From positions 1 to 11,981 of the forward strand of contig JBFKMV010000165.1 of assembly GCA_041629655.1 (NCBI GenBank): a stretch of 11,981 nt of DNA, read 5' to 3'. This stretch comes from JBFKMV01 sp041629655. GTDB taxonomy: Bacteria; Acidobacteriota; Polarisedimenticolia; Polarisedimenticolales; Polarisedimenticolaceae. Below the pieces are notes generated by a model, which was given only the letters and a program-made list of their open reading frames with translations, was not told the origin of the DNA and did not search any database. The translations under genes and the position numbers were made by a program. Below, piece by piece: positions 1 through 8,965 of the stretch. Every line of letters starts with the position of its first letter. The first letter of the stretch is position 1.

Positions 1-160
1 CCTGGCGGTGAGCGCCGTCCTGCAGTCCGGAACCCCCGCCGCCAACGGCGGCGTGGTCACCGTGGCCGCCGGCCAGACCGTCATGGTAGCGGTCACCTTC
101 GGAGAGACGGTTTCCGGGGTTACCCAGGTCGGGATCTCGGATGACTCCACTCCTTACTAA
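1..160 (+). CDS. C-terminal tail of an unrecognised protein (5' end outside window)
   Basis: Reading from base 2 there are 53 open codons ending in TAA at 158-160. The tail is rich in Val, Thr, Gly and Ala, alternates hydrophobic and small polar residues (for example VVTVAAGQTVMVAVTFGETV), and ends in SDDSTPY. That pattern looks like beta-strands of a secreted or surface beta-sandwich protein, but this is inference from composition only. No catalytic motif, transmembrane helix or recognisable domain is visible. The frame has the GC-rich third positions expected of coding sequence. It is on the same strand as the kinase-regulator gene, 61 bases upstream of its start. I cannot name a family. 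Confidence 0.55.
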   Translation, partial: LAVSAVLQSGTPAANGGVVTVAAGQTVMVAVTFGETVSGVTQVGISDDSTPY

Positions 161-164
161 GTTC

Positions 165-179
165 GTCTCATTCTGAGAC
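165..179. repeat. Short perfect inverted repeat after the upstream stop codon
   Basis: GTCTCA and TGAGAC form a perfect 6-base inverted repeat around a TTC centre, starting five bases after the TAA of the left-edge gene. As RNA it would be a small hairpin, but no U-run follows, so an intrinsic terminator is not supported. As DNA the symmetry could be a protein-binding site just upstream of the regulator gene. Nothing matching it was found in the other intergenic regions of the window. Confidence 0.4.
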
Positions 180-192
180 ATCTCGGGCTTTC

Positions 193-230
193 GGAGGCCA
201 TCCCCGGCGTATAGTTCAGGGGTGGCCTCC
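193..230 (+). promoter_or_regulatory. Strong inverted repeat overlapping the GTG start of the kinase regulator
   Basis: GGAGGCCA (193-200) pairs perfectly with TGGCCTCC (223-230), and CCCC (202-205) pairs with GGGG (219-222). Together they give a 12-bp stem with one bulged T and a 13-base loop (206-218). The 3' arm contains the GTG start codon at 222-224, and the 5' arm contains GGAGG, the only Shine-Dalgarno-like sequence near it. If the RNA starts upstream of 193, the hairpin would hide both. If transcription starts at 222, the hairpin does not form in RNA and only the DNA symmetry remains. There is no following U-run to make it a terminator. Confidence 0.5.
210..215 (+). promoter_or_regulatory. 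Possible -10 box for a leaderless transcript
   Basis: TATAGT ends six bases before the GTG start at 222. That is the spacing at which transcription would begin on or next to the start codon, as in leaderless bacterial genes. No good -35 match lies about 17 bases upstream. The idea is supported by the lack of a properly placed Shine-Dalgarno before this gene, whereas the aconitase and peroxidase-like genes in this window both have clear ones. This is a motif match only. Confidence 0.35.
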
Positions 231-3200
231 AACGATCCCCAGAACCAAGCGCAGGTGCGCTATCGCCTGATCCGGCGCCTTGGCAGCGGCGCCACCGGCT
301 CGGTTTGGCTCGCGGAGGACCGGCTCCTCCAGGGGGCGCCGGTGGCGATCAAGCTCCTGGACGAGGAGCGTCGGGAATCCCACGCCCAGGCCTTCCGCCG
401 CGAGTTCGCGACGCTCGCCTCCTTGCGCCATCCCAATCTCGTCGAGGCAATCGAGTTCGGCACAGACCCAGCCACCGGACGGCTGTTCTTCTCCATGGAA
501 CACGTGGCGGGCCGAAACCTCACCGAGGCCGCTCGCGACGACGGGCCGGAGAAGCTGATCGCTTTCGCGGTCGAAGCGCTTCGAGCCCTTGCATTTCTGC
601 ATGACTTCGGGGTCATCCATCGTGACCTCAAGCCGGCGAACCTGCTGGTCCGCGACCAGGCAAAGCTCGACTGCAATGTAGTCCTGCTGGATTTCGGCCT
701 GGCGCAGGAGCTCGGCCCCGCAAGCGACCCCACGAGCCAGGCTCCAGTAGGAACGCTTCCCTACATCGCCCCCGAGCTCTTCGAAGGGCAACCCGCGGGT
801 CCTCGATCGGATCTCTATTCGCTTGGCGCGGTCTTGTTCGAGGCGCTGCACGGCGAGCCCCTCCACACGTTCGATGATGACGACCTGCCTTCGTTCGTGG
901 AGCGAGTCAAGCGCGGGCGTCACGCGCCACCGAGCTCCCGAACCGGACTGGGGCCGAAGTTCGAGGAGTGGGTCCGCGCATTGGTGTCGCCCGACCCGGC
1001 CGATCGTCCGGCGAAGGCGAGGGAGGCCCTGGCGCGATTGAACGATGCATGCTCGGACCGCCACGCACTGGAAACCGACCTCGATCGCAGAGCCCGACTC
1101 GCTTCCGGACCGCCTCCCGGTCGCGAGAAAGAAGTCCAGCGAGTCCTGTCCGATCTCGATCCAGAGCGGGGGCCACGGTTCGTGTGGTTGTGCGGAGGGG
1201 AAGGCAGCGGAAAGACCCGGGTGCTGCGCTACCTGTCATCCAAAGCGGTGCGTGACGGGTGGGACGTCGAGTTGATCGGCACGACACAGTGGGTTGACGA
1301 CATCGACGCTGATTTCACCGATGAACTGCTGAGCCGTCTGCGGGGAAGGGCATCCAAGCAACCGACGCTGGTGCTTGTCGATGAACTGGAGACGCTCGAG
1401 GGGAAGCTGGCGACCGTGCTCGACCGGCTGGCGCGAGAGCACAAGGCCCCGGCTGTACAGGTTGTGGGGGCGGCACGCCCGGCCCCGATTCAAAGCCCCA
1501 GGCTTCGGAAACTGCTCGCGGACGCCGGAACGGTTCCGACCGTCTCTCGCGTCGATCTCGAGCCCCTCGATGCCAGGGCAGTCGGCAAGGTGGCAGAACG
1601 GGCGTCGGGCGTCACCAAGATCTCCAAACGCCGGGTGGACTGGCTGCTGCGCGCGTCGCAGGGGACGCCCCTGGTTCTCGAAAACCTACTAGTGGGACAA
1701 GCCTGGGAGCGAGAGAGCCCCGATGCCGCGCGCTTCTCGCTGGGCGACGCCGTGGGTCAAAGGATGGTCTCGCTGCAAGAGGCGGGACGTGCGTGGTTAG
1801 CCGCCGTGTGCGTGCTGGGGAAGGATTCCGCCGAGAGAATCGTCGCTGACGTAGCGGGTCTCGACTCGGACGGGAGAAGTCGAGGCTCCCTTGAGGCACT
1901 GGCAACTGGGCTCGCAACGCGCCGCCGCGGAGTGTGGAGTCCGGACTCCGAGACCGTGCAGCGTTACGTCCTGAGTAATCTTGACCAAGAGTCGAGAAAC
2001 ACCCTGCATCGCCGGGCGATTCAGGCACTTCGAAAGTCAGGCGAGCAGAGAGCCGATGACTGGAAACTCGCGAGGCATCACGCAGCGGTTGGAAACGCCC
2101 GCGAAGCCTGCAACCTAGCCGCGCAATCGGCACGGCTAGCCGATGAAGCGGGCGATCCTTCGGTCGCCGCGGACCGCTACCGGTTTGCTCTCGTGCAACT
2201 GGGTCGGAAACGAGGCCAGCGGCGGTACGAGTTGCGGATGGCAATCGGAAACGCCTTGCGCGCGGCGGGGAGAATAGTCGAATCGATTCGCTCTTTTTCC
2301 ATGGCTGCTAGAGTTGCTCCGAGCGATGAGTTGGCCAACAATGCACGGATCAACAGATCCAAAAGCCTGCTTGCCGCTGGTCGTGTGGCTGAAGCCGGCG
2401 ACAGTCTGGCGGGAATCGCGGAGTCAGCAAGACTCAGGTCCGACGACCGCCAGCTAGCCGAGGCGTTGAAACTCGAGGCCACCGTTTTCGGTCGCCTCAA
2501 CCGCGAGCGGGAAGCGGCCGAAGCATTCCGTCGCGCGGCCGAGGCCTTCAGGCAACTCAAAGATCCCATCCAGGCGGCCGAGTGCCTTCATTTGCTAGCA
2601 CACAACGAGTCCATACTCGGTCTCCCTGCAGCAGGCGATCACTTTAACGAAGCGCTCGACACAGCACGACTCCACGGGGCAAAACAGACTGAGTCGCTGA
2701 CAGTCCTCTCGTTCGCGCGCCATTGCAGGCGCGAGGGGCGTCTTCAGGACGCCGCGAACTTGGCCGAACAAGTGCTCCGACTAGCCGAGGAAACCCGAGA
2801 CTCTAGAGCATATCGTCGTGCCACCTATGATGTCGGCCAGATTGCCTCCGAACTCGGCAACTACGATCGAACCGTTGAGCTAATGACGGAACTCGAGATC
2901 GAGGCCCGACAATACACCGACCCCACCGACCTGGCTCTCGCCAAGAACCTCCACTCCGAAACGCTCCTCAAGACCGGCCGCCCCACCGAAGCGGCCCAGG
3001 GGTTGCGCGAGCTACTCGAGGGGAAGGTTGCGGTGGTCGAACCCCGCAAGATCGACTTCGCCAAGGGCACGCTGGCCGAGGCGTTGCTGGAGAGTCCCAA
3101 GGCGGACGCCGCGGAGATCGAGCGGTTGCTCGACGAGGCGATCCGGGGGTGCGAGCAGCGGGGCAACGAGGAGGGGCTGGCGAGTCTGTTGGTGGTGGAG

Positions 3201-5117
3201 CTGGAGCGGCGGATCGGGGCGGGGGACGAGGCCGGGGCGGAGCGGGTGATCGACCGCATCGCCGGGCTGGTGGCGCGGGACTCGGAGCCGGTGGACTTCC
3301 TGCCGGAGTACGGGATCCGCTACCGGCTGGCGCACGGGGAGCTGCGGCTCGGGCAGGGGCGTCACGAACAGGCGCGCAAGCTGGCGCTGGCGGCGGCGGA
3401 GCTGGCCGACGAGCGGGACATGCCGGGGCTCGGGGCGCGGGCGCTGGCGCTGGCGGCGGACGTGGTGCAACGGTCCGGGGGCGAGGCGGACGAGGGGGCG
3501 GGACTGTTCGATCAGGGGCGCGCGCTGCTCGACGATGCGGCGCAGCGGATCGGCGATGCGGAGATGCGGCGGGATTTCCTGGCGCGGTCGGTGTTCCACC
3601 GGTTGCGCGAGCCGTCGCTGGACGGCGGACGCGCGGCGGATCGGCGGGTGCTCGCGCTGTACGACATGATCCGCGCGCTCAACAGCGAGGACGATGCCGA
3701 ATCGCTGCTGGAGCGGATCCTGGACATGGCGCTCTCGGTCGTGCAAGCCGAGCGCGGGATGATCCTGTTGCTCGATCCGGAGACGCGGGCACCCACGGTG
3801 CGGTTGGCGCGCAACCTGGAGCACGAGACGATCGAGGACGCCGAGGCGTTCAGCCGGGGCGTCGTCGCGCGAGCGGGAGAAGGGGAGTCGATCCTGGCGA
3901 TCGACGCCGGTCACGACGACCGCTTTCGCGAGCTGCGCAGCGTCAGCACCTTCGGGATCCGTTCGTTGATGTGCGTGCCGCTGCGCTGCCGCGGCGTGGT
4001 GACCGGGACGGTCTACATCGACAACCGGCACGCGGGTCCCCTGTTCACGCGGGACGATCTGCGGTTCGTGGAGGCGTTCGCCGACCACGCGGCGCTGGCG
4101 CTGGACAACGCGCGCGACCGGGCCCGGCTGGAGCAGGAGAACACCGAGCTGCGCGAGGCGGTCCAGCAGCGGGCGCGGTTCGACAACATCATCGGCCGCT
4201 CGCCCCAGATGCAGCGGGTCTTCGAGCTGATCCGCACCGTCGCCGACAGCGACCTGCCGGCGCTGATCCTGGGCGAGAGCGGGACGGGCAAGGAGCTCGT
4301 GGCGAGCGCGATCCACTTCAACAGCCCGCGCCGCGACCGGATCTTCCTGACCGAGAGCTGCGCGGCGATTCCCGAGACGCTGCTGGAGAGCGAGCTGTTC
4401 GGGCACGAGCGCGGCGCGTTCACGGGAGCCGATCAGCAGCGCCTGGGGCTGTTCGAGCAGGCCCACGGCGGCACGTTGTTCCTCGACGAGGTCGGGGACA
4501 TGCCGGCCGCGATGCAGGCGCGGCTGTTGCGCGTGCTCCAGGAGGGCGAGCTGCGCCGCGTCGGCGGGAACCGCACGATCGAGGTCGACGTCCGTGTCGT
4601 GGCGGCGACCCACCGCGACCTGGAGGCCGAGGTGGCCGCCGGCCGCTTCCGCGAGGACCTGCTGTACCGCCTGCAGGTGCTGCCGGTGGCGTTGCCCCCG
4701 CTGCGCGAGCGGGCCGGCGACATCCCGCTGCTGGTGGAGCACTTCCTGGAGCAGAGCGCCCGGCAGCGCGAGCAGCCCAAGCCCGCCGTCGACGCCGAGG
4801 TGATGGCGATCTTCGAGCGTTACGCCTGGCCCGGCAACGTGCGGCAGCTCGAGAACGTGCTCAGCCGCGTCGCGCTGATCGCCGGCACCGGGCGTATCGA
4901 CCGCGCGGTCCTCGCGTCGGATCCCGAGCTGACCCGCACGCTGCTGGCGGAAGGGGAGTCGGCGCGCGAGCCCGTCTACTCGCTGGCGCGAAACGAGCGC
5001 GACAAGATCAGCTCCGCGCTGCGGGCCGCGGACGGGAATCGCAACCGGGCGGCCCGCATGCTGGGCGTTTCACGGGCCACGATCTACCGCAAGATCAAGC
5101 AGTACGGGTTGTCCTGA
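222..5117 (+). CDS. Ser/Thr protein kinase - ATPase - TPR - GAF - sigma-54 activator fusion protein
   Basis: A 1631-residue cytoplasmic regulator with no visible transmembrane segment. Residues 14-275 are a Hanks-type kinase with all key residues: glycine loop GSGATGSV (21-28), Lys44, HRD (133-135), Asn140, DFG (157-159) and APE (183-185). Residues about 298-600 are a P-loop ATPase with GGEGSGKT (325-332) and Walker B LVLVDE (383-388), as in PknK-like/STAND proteins. About 615-1115 are TPR-like helices. A GAF domain covers about 1158-1297. A sigma-54 AAA+ domain (1322-about 1510) has GESGTGKE (1351-1358), the sigma-54 contact loop GAFTGA (1398-1403) and Walker B LFLDEVGD. A Fis-type HTH ends the protein (1592-1631). 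It should activate RpoN promoters in response to kinase, ligand or partner signals (inference). GTG 222 is the only start after the in-frame TGA at 174 that keeps the whole kinase; GTG 255 is possible. Base composition changes sharply near 3040. Confidence 0.95.
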   Translation: MASNDPQNQAQVRYRLIRRLGSGATGSVWLAEDRLLQGAPVAIKLLDEERRESHAQAFRREFATLASLRHPNLVEAIEFGTDPATGRLFFSMEHVAGRNLTEAARDDGPEKLIAFAVEALRALAFLHDFGVIHRDLKPANLLVRDQAKLDCNVVLLDFGLAQELGPASDPTSQAPVGTLPYIAPELFEGQPAGPRSDLYSLGAVLFEALHGEPLHTFDDDDLPSFVERVKRGRHAPPSSRTGLGPKFEEWVRALVSPDPADRPAKAREALARLNDACSDRHALETDLDRRARLASGPPPGREKEVQRVLSDLDPERGPRFVWLCGGEGSGKTRVLRYLSSKAVRDGWDVELIGTTQWVDDIDADFTDELLSRLRGRASKQPTLVLVDELETLEGKLATVLDRLAREHKAPAVQVVGAARPAPIQSPRLRKLLADAGTVPTVSRVDLEPLDARAVGKVAERASGVTKISKRRVDWLLRASQGTPLVLENLLVGQAWERESPDAARFSLGDAVGQRMVSLQEAGRAWLAAVCVLGKDSAERIVADVAGLDSDGRSRGSLEALATGLATRRRGVWSPDSETVQRYVLSNLDQESRNTLHRRAIQALRKSGEQRADDWKLARHHAAVGNAREACNLAAQSARLADEAGDPSVAADRYRFALVQLGRKRGQRRYELRMAIGNALRAAGRIVESIRSFSMAARVAPSDELANNARINRSKSLLAAGRVAEAGDSLAGIAESARLRSDDRQLAEALKLEATVFGRLNREREAAEAFRRAAEAFRQLKDPIQAAECLHLLAHNESILGLPAAGDHFNEALDTARLHGAKQTESLTVLSFARHCRREGRLQDAANLAEQVLRLAEETRDSRAYRRATYDVGQIASELGNYDRTVELMTELEIEARQYTDPTDLALAKNLHSETLLKTGRPTEAAQGLRELLEGKVAVVEPRKIDFAKGTLAEALLESPKADAAEIERLLDEAIRGCEQRGNEEGLASLLVVELERRIGAGDEAGAERVIDRIAGLVARDSEPVDFLPEYGIRYRLAHGELRLGQGRHEQARKLALAAAELADERDMPGLGARALALAADVVQRSGGEADEGAGLFDQGRALLDDAAQRIGDAEMRRDFLARSVFHRLREPSLDGGRAADRRVLALYDMIRALNSEDDAESLLERILDMALSVVQAERGMILLLDPETRAPTVRLARNLEHETIEDAEAFSRGVVARAGEGESILAIDAGHDDRFRELRSVSTFGIRSLMCVPLRCRGVVTGTVYIDNRHAGPLFTRDDLRFVEAFADHAALALDNARDRARLEQENTELREAVQQRARFDNIIGRSPQMQRVFELIRTVADSDLPALILGESGTGKELVASAIHFNSPRRDRIFLTESCAAIPETLLESELFGHERGAFTGADQQRLGLFEQAHGGTLFLDEVGDMPAAMQARLLRVLQEGELRRVGGNRTIEVDVRVVAATHRDLEAEVAAGRFREDLLYRLQVLPVALPPLRERAGDIPLLVEHFLEQSARQREQPKPAVDAEVMAIFERYAWPGNVRQLENVLSRVALIAGTGRIDRAVLASDPELTRTLLAEGESAREPVYSLARNERDKISSALRAADGNRNRAARMLGVSRATIYRKIKQYGLS
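5079..5108 (+). repeat. 30-base exact inverted repeat, copy 1 (HTH recognition helix)
   Basis: The DNA encoding TIYRKIKQYG at the end of the kinase regulator is identical over 30 bases to the reverse complement of 9221-9250, in the paralogous regulator on the other strand. The match ends with single third-position differences on the 5' side and codon differences on the 3' side. It is part of homologous coding sequence, not a separate element. Confidence 0.9.
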
Positions 5118-5142
5118 CCGCGCTCAGGGCAGCCGGCCCGTC

Positions 5143-7419
5143 TCACTCCTTGTGCTTGAGCATGTTCAGGGCCGAGCCGGCCTTGAACCACTCGATCTGC
5201 TCGGGGTTCATCGAGTGAAGGCAGCGGATGCGCTCCTCGCCGCCGTCCGGGTGGTGGATCACCACCGTGACGTCCTCGCCCGGAGCAAGCCCGTCCAGCC
5301 CGACGATGCTGATCCTGTCCTGCTCGCCGATCTTGTCGTAGTCCTTCGGCTCGGCGAAGACCAGCGGCAGCACGCCCTGCTTCTTCAGGTTGGATTCGTG
5401 GATCCGCGCGAACGAGCGGGCGATGATCGCGCCCGCGCCGAGCAGCCGCGGCGACATCGCCGCGTGCTCCCGCGACGACCCCTCACCGTAATTCTCGTCG
5501 CCCACGACGACCCACTTCAACCCCTCGGCCTTGTAGGCCCGCGCGACCTTCGGCACCGGCTGGCCCTTGTCGCCGCTGACCTGGTTGACCGTCGTCCCGG
5601 CCTCGCCCGTGAAGGCGTTGATCGCGCCGGTGAACATGTTGTCCGAGATGTTGTCGAGGTGCCCGCGGAAGCGCAGCCACGGACCGGCCGGCGAGATGTG
5701 GTCGGTCGTCGTCTTGCCCTCGGTCTTGAGCAACAGCGGCAGCTGCTCGTAGTCGCGGCCGTTCCAGGGCTCGAACGGCGACAGCCGCTGGAGGCGGTTG
5801 CTGCCTTCGGGAATCGTCACCTCGATGTCGCTGCCGTCCCGCGGCGGGGCCAGGTAGCCCTCGTCGTCGCGCACGAAGCCGTCGGCCGGCAGGTCCGGCG
5901 CCGGCTGCGGCGGCTCGAGCTTGAAGGTCTTGCCGTCCGGGGTCGTGACCTCGTCCGTCAGCGGGTTGAACGACAGCCGGCCGGCCAGCGCGTACGCCGC
6001 GACGACCTCGGGGCTGCCGATGAACGCCAGCGTATCGGGATTGCCGTCGTTGCGGCGCGGGAAGTTGCGGTTGAACGAGGTCACGATCGTGTTGCGCTGA
6101 CCCGGCTTGATCTCGTCGCGCCGCCACTGGCCGATGCAGGGGCCGCAGGCGTTGGCCAGCACCGTCGCGCCGATGTCCTCCATCTCGCTGAGCTGTCCGT
6201 CGCGCTCGATCGTCGCGCGCACCTGCTCGGAGCCCGGCGTGACCATCAGCGGCACCGGCACCCGCTCGACGCCGTGCGCCCTGGCCTGGCGCACCACGTC
6301 CGTCACCCGCTCGATGTCCTCGTAGGACGAGTTGGTGCAGGACCCGATCAGCGCCACCGAGATCGCGTCGGGGTAGTCCTCGTCGCGCACGGCCTGGGCC
6401 ATCTGGGACACCGGGCGCGCCAGGTCCGGCGTGTGCGGGCCGACCAGGTGCGGTTCCAGCGTGTTCAGGTCGATCTCGATCACCTTCCAGAAGAACTTCT
6501 CCGGCTCCTGCTCGACCTCGGGATCCGGGGTCAACAGGTCGCGGTGCTGCTCGGCCAGCTCCGCCAGCGCCGCGCGCTCGGTGCCGCGCAGGTAGCGCGC
6601 CATCGCGGCGTCGAAGGCGAAGATCGACGTGGTCGCGCCGATCTCGGCGCCCATGTTGGTGATCGTGCCCTTGCCGGTGCACGAGATCTCGGCGGCGCCC
6701 GGGCCGAAGTACTCCACCACCGCGTTGGTGGCGCCCTTGACCGTCAGGACACCGGCCACCTTGAGGATCACGTCCTTGGGCGAGGTCCAGCCCTGGAGCT
6801 TGCCGGTCAGCCGCACGCCGATCAGCCGCGGGTACTTGACCTCCCAGGGCAGCCCGGCCATCACGTCCACCGCGTCGGCGCCGCCGACGCCCGAGGCGAA
6901 CATCCCCAGCCCCCCGGCGTTGGGCGTGTGCGAGTCGGTGCCGATCATCATCCCACCCGGGAACGCGTAGTTCTCCAGCACGACCTGGTGGATGATGCCC
7001 GCGCCCGGCTTCCAGAAGCCGATGCCGTAGCGCGCCGAGGCGGTGCGCAGGAACTCGTAGACCTGGTCGTTCTCGTCGAGGGCCACCCTGAGGTCGGCGT
7101 TGGCGCCCTGGTAGGCCCGGATCAGGTGGTCGCAGTGCACGGTCGTGGGGACTTTGGCCTGCGGGATGTCGGCCTGGGCGAACTGCAGCAGCGCCATCTG
7201 CGCCGTGGCGTCCTGCATCGCCACCCGGTCGGGGTCGAGCTGGATGTAGCTCTCGCCGGGCCGCAGGTCGGCCTCCCCGGGGTTGCGCAGGTGTCCCAGC
7301 AGCACCTTCTCGGCGTAGGTCAGCGGCCGACCGAGGCGCCGCCGTACGATCTCCAGGTTGCGCTGGAGCCGCTGGTAGGCGTGCGAGACGAATTCCGGGG
7401 TGCTTTCGATGCTCGGCAT
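5143..7419 (-). CDS. acn: Aconitate hydratase (mitochondrial-type aconitase)
   Basis: 758 residues, the usual length of the mitochondrial-type aconitase family. It interconverts citrate and isocitrate through cis-aconitate in the TCA cycle in the cytoplasm, using a [4Fe-4S] cluster. The three cluster ligands are present: Cys361 in GSCTNSS, and Cys425 and Cys428 in NACGPCIG. Other family motifs are VHCDH (94-98), TDSHTPNAGG (161-170), FNRNFPRRNDGNP (449-461), DHISPAGPW (573-581) and the swivel-domain GEGSSREHAA (645-654), where Ser649 is the likely catalytic base. The ATG at 7417-7419 is preceded by a strong Shine-Dalgarno. The gene is divergent from the arsenosugar pair and convergent with the kinase regulator (25 bases between stops, no clear terminator). 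Nothing suggests truncation. The mitochondrial-type call rests on the overall pattern against AcnA/IRP or AcnB; AcnB domain order is clearly absent. Confidence 0.97.
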   Translation of the reverse strand: MPSIESTPEFVSHAYQRLQRNLEIVRRRLGRPLTYAEKVLLGHLRNPGEADLRPGESYIQLDPDRVAMQDATAQMALLQFAQADIPQAKVPTTVHCDHLIRAYQGANADLRVALDENDQVYEFLRTASARYGIGFWKPGAGIIHQVVLENYAFPGGMMIGTDSHTPNAGGLGMFASGVGGADAVDVMAGLPWEVKYPRLIGVRLTGKLQGWTSPKDVILKVAGVLTVKGATNAVVEYFGPGAAEISCTGKGTITNMGAEIGATTSIFAFDAAMARYLRGTERAALAELAEQHRDLLTPDPEVEQEPEKFFWKVIEIDLNTLEPHLVGPHTPDLARPVSQMAQAVRDEDYPDAISVALIGSCTNSSYEDIERVTDVVRQARAHGVERVPVPLMVTPGSEQVRATIERDGQLSEMEDIGATVLANACGPCIGQWRRDEIKPGQRNTIVTSFNRNFPRRNDGNPDTLAFIGSPEVVAAYALAGRLSFNPLTDEVTTPDGKTFKLEPPQPAPDLPADGFVRDDEGYLAPPRDGSDIEVTIPEGSNRLQRLSPFEPWNGRDYEQLPLLLKTEGKTTTDHISPAGPWLRFRGHLDNISDNMFTGAINAFTGEAGTTVNQVSGDKGQPVPKVARAYKAEGLKWVVVGDENYGEGSSREHAAMSPRLLGAGAIIARSFARIHESNLKKQGVLPLVFAEPKDYDKIGEQDRISIVGLDGLAPGEDVTVVIHHPDGGEERIRCLHSMNPEQIEWFKAGSALNMLKHKE

Positions 7420-7425
7420 GGGAGC

Positions 7426-7431
7426 CCTCCT
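7426..7431 (-). promoter_or_regulatory. Ribosome binding site of aconitase
   Basis: On the minus strand this reads AGGAGG, six bases before the ATG at 7419. It fixes the chosen start. Confidence 0.8.
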
Positions 7432-7456
7432 GACCGATCGGGCGAGACGGCGTCAC

Positions 7457-7462
7457 TGTATA
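7457..7462 (-). promoter_or_regulatory. Possible -10 box of the aconitase promoter
   Basis: On the minus strand this reads TATACA, about 37 bases upstream of the aconitase ATG, which would leave a leader of about 30 bases. A weak TTTTGC sits 17 bases further upstream as a possible -35. It is the only AT-rich hexamer of this kind in the 164-base divergent intergenic region. Confidence 0.4.
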
Positions 7463-7571
7463 AGAAGGCCGTCGCCTCCGCAAAAAACCCGGAACAAACC
7501 GGCGACTCCCGCTGTTGGGACGGAGGCATCCTGGCGGCGCTTGCCCACCGGGTTACCATGTGGGGCCGGAC

Positions 7572-7578
7572 AGGGGGG
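7572..7578 (+). promoter_or_regulatory. Ribosome binding site of the peroxidase-like gene
   Basis: AGGGGGG ends five bases before the ATG at 7584. It decides this start over in-frame positions further upstream, whose encoded residues do not look like the family. Confidence 0.7.
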
Positions 7579-7583
7579 AAGCG

Positions 7584-7916
7584 ATGGAAACCTACTACTG
7601 CCCGCACGACCTCGAGCGGTTCTCCGAGATGGGGAAGAACTGTCCCGAGCTGTGGGAAAAGTTCATGAGCTACTACAACGCGGTGTTCGCCGACGGAGCG
7701 CTGACCGAGCGGGAGAAGAGCCTGATCGCGCTCGCGGTGGCGACGGCGGTGCAGTGCCCGTACTGCATCGACGCCTACACCAAGGCCTCGCTGGAAAAGG
7801 GCGCCGACCTGGACCAGATGACCGAAGCCGTCCACGTGGCCAACGCGATTCGCGGCGGCTCCAGCCTCGTCCACGGCGTGCAGATGCGCACCGTGGCCGA
7901 GAAGCTGGGCATGTAG
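7584..7916 (+). CDS. Arsenosugar biosynthesis-associated AhpD/CMD-family peroxidase-like protein
   Basis: A 110-residue cytoplasmic protein of the carboxymuconolactone decarboxylase/AhpD fold, all-helical and of normal single-domain length. The redox motif is Cys58-Pro-Tyr-Cys61 in VQCPYCIDAYTK; the preceding helix TEREKSLIALAVATAV and the following EAVHVANAIRGGSSLVHG are typical of the fold. The AhpD pattern CxxCxxxH has Tyr65 where AhpD has His. Extra Cys at 6 and 20 lie in the N-terminal segment. The gene is directly upstream of arsS, with 11 bases between the stop and the arsS ATG, so the two are almost surely one operon. This family is known to accompany the ArsS family; its exact reaction is not established to my knowledge. 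A role in thiol redox chemistry or protection of ArsS or its arsenical product is inference. Some relatives use selenocysteine; here both active positions are Cys. Confidence 0.92.
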   Translation: METYYCPHDLERFSEMGKNCPELWEKFMSYYNAVFADGALTEREKSLIALAVATAVQCPYCIDAYTKASLEKGADLDQMTEAVHVANAIRGGSSLVHGVQMRTVAEKLGM

Positions 7917-7927
7917 CGGGCGACCGG

Positions 7928-8965
<1,038 letters not shown>

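Noticed and set aside
5118..5142. Possible bidirectional terminator between the kinase regulator and aconitase
   Set aside because: Only a 4-bp GGGC/GCCC stem (5127-5139) is present and no T-run occurs on either strand.
7434..7454. Palindromes CCGATCGG (7434-7441) and GACGGCGTC (7446-7454) in the aconitase leader as an operator
   Set aside because: Both are short, GC-rich palindromes expected by chance, and neither matches a regulator site I can name.
7532..7544. TGGC followed by TTGC, resembling a sigma-54 -24/-12 promoter before the arsenosugar pair
   Set aside because: Only five bases separate TGGC and TTGC, whereas the consensus needs seven. RpoN promoters do not tolerate that loss.
5152..7668. 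838-codon open frame antisense to aconitase, and similar long antisense or shifted frames in the two regulators
   Set aside because: They are by-products of very high GC third positions. They encode Arg/Ala/Gly/Pro-rich low-complexity sequence and lie over proteins with clear domains.
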